In this document: positions 59,702 through 64,000 of the stretch, piece after piece | Position numbering within the stretch: the stretch's first letter is position 1 | Layout of the letters: the number at the start of each line of letters is the position of its first letter | Made by a program: the position numbers and the translations under genes | Notes under the pieces: model-generated | The model's database searches: none | Told to the model about the DNA's origin: nothing | What the model saw: the letters and a program-made list of their open reading frames with translations, nothing else | DNA from: Streptomyces sp. CG 926 | GTDB lineage: Bacteria; Actinomycetota; Actinomycetes; Streptomycetales; Streptomycetaceae | Assembly (NCBI RefSeq): GCF_003148825.1 | Contig: NZ_QGGZ01000008.1 | Location: 186,001 to 250,000 of the forward strand | DNA length: 64,000 bases | Reading direction: 5' to 3'

Positions 59702-60394
59702 TCAGCGGTCGCCTTCGTCACGTTCGGCGGGGAATAGACGGCGCTCGTCCATCTCCTTGATCAGGTCCTGGAACTCGGACCTGATCCAGTCGCGGGTGGC
59801 GACCTCGCCCAGACCCATCCGCAGGGCGGCGATCTCCCGGGTCAGGTACTCCGTGTCCGCGATGGACCGCTCGTTCTGCTTGCGGTCCTGCTCGTGGGTG
59901 ACCCGGTCGCGGTCGTCCTGCCGGTTCTGCGCGAGCAGGATCAGCGGAGCCGCGTAGGAGGCCTGGAGCGACAGCATCAGCGTCAGGAAGATGAACGGGT
60001 ACGGGTCGAACCGCAGCTCGTCCGGCGCGAAGATGTTCCACAGCACCCAGACGATGATGACCAGGGTCATCCAGACGATGAACCGGCCGGTGCCCAGGAA
60101 CCGCGCCACCCGCTCCGACAGCCGGCCGAAGGCCTCCGGGTCGTACTCGGGCAGCAGCGACCGCCGCGGCGCGCGCGGCTGGTCCAGGCGCACCCGCGAG
60201 CGCGTCAGCGCGCTCGACCCGGTGCTCGACGACTTCGCCGAGCGCTCGCCGGAACGTTCCGCCGCGTCCGCCGCCAGCCCGTGCTCGCGGGCCTGCGTCC
60301 TCGCCTGCTCGCGCCGCTCCCGGATCTGCTCACGGCGCCGCTCGCGCGCCTGCTCGCCCCGCCCTCGGTCGAAGCGTCCTCGCTCAGCGGCCAC
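59702..60394 (-). CDS. DUF1003 membrane protein
   Basis: This 230-residue protein has a highly charged Arg-rich N-terminal tail, two transmembrane helices (FIVWMTLVIIVWVLWNIFAP and FIFLTLMLSLQASYAAPLIL) and a C-terminal amphipathic region (NRQDDRDRVTHEQD and similar). This is the DUF1003 pattern, of unknown function. It overlaps the upstream PRC/MgtE-N/CBS gene by 11 nt, so the two are translationally coupled. The position near two Mg2+-transport-type genes suggests a related membrane role. Confidence 0.85.
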   Translation of the reverse strand: MAAERGRFDRGRGEQARERRREQIRERREQARTQAREHGLAADAAERSGERSAKSSSTGSSALTRSRVRLDQPRAPRRSLLPEYDPEAFGRLSERVARFLGTGRFIVWMTLVIIVWVLWNIFAPDELRFDPYPFIFLTLMLSLQASYAAPLILLAQNRQDDRDRVTHEQDRKQNERSIADTEYLTREIAALRMGLGEVATRDWIRSEFQDLIKEMDERRLFPAERDEGDR

Positions 60395-61655
60395 CCACGG
60401 CCTCCTCGGAATGGAAGTCCGTCTCCCGCCAGTCGTCCGGCAGCAGGTGGTCCAGCACGTCGTCCACGGTCACCGCGCCCAGCAGCGAGCCGCTCTCGTC
60501 GACCACCGGCACCGCCACCATGTTGTAGGCGGCGAGGTGCGTGGTGACCGCGGGCAGCGAGGCGTTCGGCCGCAGCGGCGGCAGGTCCGTGTCCACGATC
60601 GAGCTGACCAGGGTGAACGGGGGGTCGCGCAGCAGCCGCTGGAAGTGCACCGTCCCCAGGTACTTGCCGGTCGGCGTCTCGTCCGGCGGCCGGCACACGT
60701 ACACCTGCGCCGCCAGCGCCGGCGACAGGTCCGCCTGCCGTACGCGGGCCAGCGCGTCGGCGACCGTCGCGTCGGGCCGCAGCACGATCGGCTCGGTGGT
60801 CATCAGACCGCCGGCGGTGTTCTCCTCGTAGGACAGCAGGCGGCGCACATCGGCCGCGTCGTCCGGCTGCATCAGCGTCAGCAGCCGCTCCTTGTCGTCC
60901 TCCGGCAGCTCGGAGAGCAGGTCGGCCGCGTCGTCCGGGTCCATCGCCTCCAGGACGTCGGCGGCGCGCTCCTCCTTCAGCTTGCCGAGGATCTCCACCT
61001 GCTCGTCCTCCGGCAGCTCCTCCAGCACGTCCGCGAGCCGGTCGTCGTCCAGGGCGTTGGCCACCTCGGCGCGCCGCTTGGGCGTCAGGTGGTGCAGGAC
61101 GTTCGCCACGTCCGCCGGGCGCATCTGCTCGAAGGTGGCGACCAGGTTCTCGGCCCCCTGTCCATGCTCCTCCAGCGAGAAGCCCGTCACCGCCGACCAC
61201 TCCACCGTCAGGGCCTCGCCGCGCCGGCGCAGCGCCCCCGACTTGCCCTTGCGCACGAAGATCCGGTCGATCTCCCAGTCCCGGCGGGCCGGCAGCTGCT
61301 GGATGGCCACGTCCAGGACGGTGACCTCCTCGCCGCTCGCGACCAGCGTCACCCGCCGGTCCAGCAGCTCGCCCAGGACCAGGCGTTCGGTCGGGCGCTG
61401 CTCGAACCGCCGCATGTTGATCACACCGGTGGTGATGACCTGCCCGGACTCCACCCCGGTGACCCGGGTCATCGGCAGGAAGATCCGGCGCCGGCTGACG
61501 ACCTCGACCACCAGACCCAGCAGGCGCGGCGGGCGGCCGCCGACCCGGAGCATCGCGACGAGGTCGCGGACCCGACCGACCTGGTCGCCGTTGGGATCGA
61601 AGACGGGCACACCCGACAGATGCGAGACGAAGATCCGCGGGGCGCCTGCAGCCAT
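60384..61655 (-). CDS. PRC-barrel/MgtE-N/CBS protein without a transporter domain
   Basis: This 423-residue protein starts with a PRC-barrel-like domain (FVSHLSGVPVFDPNGDQVGR), then an MgtE_N superhelix (MRPADVANVLHHLTPKRRAE, VLEELPEDEQVEILGKLKEE) and a CBS pair (GGLMTTEPIVLRPDATVADA to VDDVLDHLLPDDWRETDF). In MgtE these parts form the cytosolic Mg2+ sensor, but the C-terminal MgtE transmembrane domain is absent. It may be a Mg2+ or nucleotide sensor acting on other proteins. The ATG at 61655 has AGGAGG 8 nt upstream. It is coupled to the DUF1003 gene and lies 1.6 kb from corA. Confidence 0.88.
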   Translation of the reverse strand: MAAGAPRIFVSHLSGVPVFDPNGDQVGRVRDLVAMLRVGGRPPRLLGLVVEVVSRRRIFLPMTRVTGVESGQVITTGVINMRRFEQRPTERLVLGELLDRRVTLVASGEEVTVLDVAIQQLPARRDWEIDRIFVRKGKSGALRRRGEALTVEWSAVTGFSLEEHGQGAENLVATFEQMRPADVANVLHHLTPKRRAEVANALDDDRLADVLEELPEDEQVEILGKLKEERAADVLEAMDPDDAADLLSELPEDDKERLLTLMQPDDAADVRRLLSYEENTAGGLMTTEPIVLRPDATVADALARVRQADLSPALAAQVYVCRPPDETPTGKYLGTVHFQRLLRDPPFTLVSSIVDTDLPPLRPNASLPAVTTHLAAYNMVAVPVVDESGSLLGAVTVDDVLDHLLPDDWRETDFHSEEAVGGR

Positions 61656-61842
61656 CCGAGCGCCTCCTAGTGCGTCGATCAAGAGTCGTGCCGCCCCTCA
61701 GGCTAGCCCGTGCCGGCGGAAAGCGTCCTGGTGGGGCCGTCCGCCCGGGGGCCCGTGAACACCGGGGCGCGGTCGCGGGTCGCGATGTACGGGCGGGTAC
61801 GCTGCCTGCTGCTCGCAGATGTCCGACGAGAGGCACCCGCCC

Positions 61843-62634
61843 GTGACCGCCTACTTCCCTGCCGCGCGGCTGCGCCGGGCCGCGTTCATCGGTGTGCTGT
61901 GCGCGGGCCTCGCCGTCACCGGTACGGGCTGCGGCGAGGACCCCGACGAGGGCACCAACGGCGTCGGCAAGCTCTCCGCCGACAAGATCGAGGAGAAGGC
62001 GAAGGCGGCCGCGACCGAGGCCGACGCGGTGCACCTGTCCGGCACGCTGGTGAGCGGCGGCAAGTCCTTCACCCTCGACATGCGGCTCAAGTCGGACGGC
62101 GGCTCCGGCGAGGTCAAGTCCAACGACGACACCTTCCAGCTGCTGCGCGTGGGAGAGCAGCTGTACCTGAAGGCGAGCGCGGCGTTCTGGGGCCAGTCCG
62201 ACTCGGCCGGCAAGCTCGGCGACAAGTTCGTGAAGGTGCCCGAGGGCGACCCCTCCTACAAGCAGTTCCGCGGCTTCACCGACATGGACGTGCTGCTGGA
62301 CGGGCTGCTCGGACTGGAGGGCAAGCTCGCCAAGGGCTCCTACACCAAGGTCGGGCACACCCGCGCGGTCCAGGTCACTGCGGACGCGGGCAAGGGCGGC
62401 AAGCTCTCCGTCTCCCTGGAGGGCACCCCGTACCCGCTGCTGATGGAGCGGGCGGGCGGCGCCGGCCGGGTGGAACTCGCCGAGTGGGGCAAGACGTTCC
62501 CGCTGGAGGCGCCCGCGCAGGACCAGACGGTCGACTACGGCTCCCAGCTGCCGACGACCAAGGACCAGAGCGGCGGACCCGCCCCCTCCTCCTCCAAGGG
62601 CACCGGCCAGGGCGCGAACCCGACCAAGCCGTGA
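61843..62634 (+). CDS. LppX/LprAFG-like lipoprotein
   Basis: This 263-residue lipoprotein has a signal peptide with lipobox VTGTGC. The mature part (SADKIEEKAKAAATEADAVH, LSGTLVSGGKSFTLDMRL, then a long beta-rich region) matches the LppX_LprAFG type fold, a half-barrel that in mycobacteria carries lipids. The C-terminus is a disordered Ser/Gly/Pro tail. GTG 61843 follows GAGAGG; an ATG at 61819 is in frame but would put an unusual extension before the signal peptide. It converges on the 62657 gene with a 22-bp gap. Confidence 0.8.
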   Translation: MTAYFPAARLRRAAFIGVLCAGLAVTGTGCGEDPDEGTNGVGKLSADKIEEKAKAAATEADAVHLSGTLVSGGKSFTLDMRLKSDGGSGEVKSNDDTFQLLRVGEQLYLKASAAFWGQSDSAGKLGDKFVKVPEGDPSYKQFRGFTDMDVLLDGLLGLEGKLAKGSYTKVGHTRAVQVTADAGKGGKLSVSLEGTPYPLLMERAGGAGRVELAEWGKTFPLEAPAQDQTVDYGSQLPTTKDQSGGPAPSSSKGTGQGANPTKP

Positions 62635-62656
62635 CGCTCCGCGGGTGGGCCGGGAG

Positions 62657-63178
62657 TCAGGATCCGGAGGACACGCCCCGGCGGCGCTTCAGCAACAGCT
62701 TCGGCAGCCCCGCCGGAACGGCCCGGCGGGTCGTCGCCGGGGACGGCAGCGGGACGGCGACCAGCGAGCCGTCCGGGAGCTGCGACCGGACCGATTCCGG
62801 CTCCAAGCGCAGCAGCCGGCACTCCCGCGCCCACCGCTCGGTCATCTCCTCGGAGTCGGACGCGTTCAGCCGCTTGCCCTTGAGCTCGGCGACCGCCGCC
62901 ACCCACTCCTCGCCGCGCGGCGGCACTTCCCGTACTGTCGCCGTCCAGGCCACCAGCCGGCCGCCCTTGTCCTTGCTCCGCACGGTCACCTCGGCCCGCG
63001 CGCCGTCCGCCAGCCCCGGGAACGGCTGCTCGCCGGGCCCGTCGCCCAGCACATGGGCCGCGCCGTCCACCCAGGCGTGCCACAGGGCGCGGTCGGCCCC
63101 GTCGCCGCGCACCCAGATCAGGCCGGACTTCTTGGTGGCCTCCTCGACGAGGGCCAGGTCGAGCGTGCTGAGAGTCAT
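62657..63178 (-). CDS. Conserved actinobacterial protein of unknown function
   Basis: This 173-residue cytosolic protein begins MTLSTLDLALVEEATKKSGL and has a beta-rich middle (GLIWVRGDGADRALWHAWVD, AEVTVRSKDKGGRLVAWTAT). The C-terminus is basic (LLLKRRRG). I do not recognise a characterised family; proteins of this form are common in Streptomyces beside corA. The ATG has no ribosome site and a TACCCT box 6 nt upstream. Confidence 0.75.
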   Translation of the reverse strand: MTLSTLDLALVEEATKKSGLIWVRGDGADRALWHAWVDGAAHVLGDGPGEQPFPGLADGARAEVTVRSKDKGGRLVAWTATVREVPPRGEEWVAAVAELKGKRLNASDSEEMTERWARECRLLRLEPESVRSQLPDGSLVAVPLPSPATTRRAVPAGLPKLLLKRRRGVSSGS

Positions 63179-63184
63179 GCCGAC

Positions 63185-63190
63185 AGGGTA
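63185..63190 (-). promoter_or_regulatory. Putative -10 box (TACCCT) of a leaderless transcript
   Basis: On the minus strand TACCCT ends 6 nt before the ATG at 63178, with no Shine-Dalgarno sequence, the sixth case of this arrangement in the window. Confidence 0.45.
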
Positions 63191-63264
63191 GGGGGTCGCC
63201 GCACGCCCGCGAGCGGGCGTCCGGGACACGGGTCCGGGAGGGGGTCCGGGACGCCGGTCCGGGC

Positions 63265-64000
63265 TCAGAGCCAGCCGTGCCGGCGCAGTGCGCGGTGGAT
63301 GGTGAAGCAGGAGGCGACGATCGCGACCATCACCATCGGATATCCGTAGCGCCAGTGGAGCTCCGGCATGTGGTCGAAGTTCATCCCGTACACGCCGCAG
63401 ATCATCGTCGGCACGGCGATGATCGCCGCCCAGGAGGTGATCTTGCGCATGTCCTCGTTCTGGGCGACCGTCGCCTGCGCGAGATTGGCCTGGAGGATCG
63501 AGTTCAGCAGCTCGTCGAAACCCACCACCTGCTCGTGCACCCGCGCCAGGTGGTCGGCGACATCGCGGAAGTACTTCTGGATGTCCGGGTCCACCAGCCG
63601 CATCGGCCGCTCGCTCAGCAGCTCCATCGGACGCAGCAGCGGCGAGACCGCCCGCTTGAACTCCAGCACCTCGCGCTTGAGCTGGTAGATGCGGCCCGCG
63701 TCGCCGCCGCGGGCACTGCCCTTGGTCGGGGCGGCGAAGACCTCGCTCTCCACCTCGTCGATGTCGTCCTGCACCGCCGCCGCGACCGCGATGTAGCCGT
63801 CGACGACGTGGTCGGCGATGGAGTGCAGGACCGCCGAGGGGCCCTTGGCGAGGAGCTCCGGGTCGTCCTGCAGGCGGTGGCGCAGCCCCTTGAGGGAGCC
63901 CTGTCCGCCGTGCCGGACGGTGATGACGAAGTCTGGTCCGGTGAAACACATCACCTCGCCGGTCTCCACCACCTCGCTGGTGGCGGTCAGTTCGGCGTGG
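63265..64000 (-). CDS. corA: CorA-type Mg2+ transporter (N-terminus beyond the window)
   Basis: The C-terminal ~245 residues of a CorA protein are present; the start lies outside the window. The helical cytosolic funnel (VAAAVQDDIDEVESEVFAAP, LKREVLEFKRAVSPLL) is followed by TM1 (ITSWAAIIAVPTMICGV), the invariant periplasmic motif YGMNFDHMPEL, TM2 (YPMVMVAIVASCFTIHRAL) and a short basic C-terminus. GMN confirms the CorA/MIT family, which conducts Mg2+ into the cell as a pentamer. M. tuberculosis corA (Rv1239c) has a similar location relative to mrp. Confidence 0.92.
   Translation of the reverse strand, partial: HAELTATSEVVETGEVMCFTGPDFVITVRHGGQGSLKGLRHRLQDDPELLAKGPSAVLHSIADHVVDGYIAVAAAVQDDIDEVESEVFAAPTKGSARGGDAGRIYQLKREVLEFKRAVSPLLRPMELLSERPMRLVDPDIQKYFRDVADHLARVHEQVVGFDELLNSILQANLAQATVAQNEDMRKITSWAAIIAVPTMICGVYGMNFDHMPELHWRYGYPMVMVAIVASCFTIHRALRRHGWL

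Overview
The window is a very G+C-rich actinobacterial chromosome segment, almost certainly from a Streptomyces species. The reasons are extreme G/C use at third codon positions, frequent GTG/TTG starts, mycothiol biosynthesis (mshB), a BldK-like oligopeptide importer next to typA, a PAS-GAF-SpoIIE-HATPase sensor phosphatase and many small conserved actinobacterial proteins. There are no tRNA, rRNA, CRISPR, phage or transposase signatures, so it reads as core chromosome rather than a genomic island.

Layout. 1-9 kb holds metabolic and regulatory single genes: a PEP mutase-family enzyme, a threonine synthase-like PLP enzyme, a septum-formation-type membrane protein, a GntR regulator, a SPOR-like small protein, a NUDIX hydrolase, and a stand-alone HATPase next to a five-domain SpoIIE phosphatase. 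9-16 kb, on the minus strand, holds a TPM-domain protein with PspA, and a succinate dehydrogenase/fumarate reductase operon (small coiled-coil protein, membrane anchor, SdhA, SdhB). 16-34 kb is dominated by peptide transport: an orphan binding lipoprotein, typA/bipA, then two tandem paralogous operons of identical order (binding lipoprotein, two permeases, two ATPases) separated by a tandem-GNAT gene. 34-42 kb holds a small membrane protein, mshB, a small membrane protein, a large proline-rich PG_binding_4 protein, and an ABC-2 exporter transcriptionally fused to a DesK/DesR-like two-component system. A repeat-rich spacer follows (41.9-42.3 kb).

42-64 kb resembles, in gene order, the Mycobacterium tuberculosis segment from about Rv1177 to Rv1239 as I remember it: ferredoxin and aminotransferase (fdxA, dapC), dapE, LOG-family protein, a FolP2-like DHPS paralogue, a DivIVA-domain protein, 3-methyladenine glycosylase, DUF3117, O-methyltransferase, an ECF sigma factor with zinc anti-sigma factor, HtrA, TatB, Mrp, a DUF1003 protein, a PRC/MgtE-N/CBS protein and CorA. 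Lysine/diaminopimelate synthesis, envelope stress control (sigma/anti-sigma/HtrA), Tat export and Mg2+ transport are the main themes.

The most notable non-coding structures are: two copies of a long polar palindrome whose arm differences are nearly all G-U-compatible on one strand and fall at the same positions in both copies; a cloverleaf-like palindrome fused to 38-bp tandem repeats; a genuine intrinsic terminator with a T-tract inside the leader of the BldK-like operon; a set of genes with a TANNNT box only 6-7 nt before the ATG (probable leaderless mRNAs); near-identical DNA between the paralogous peptide ATPase genes, suggesting gene conversion; and a decayed duplicate of the folP 3' end. 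All family assignments come from reading motifs; no database search was possible.
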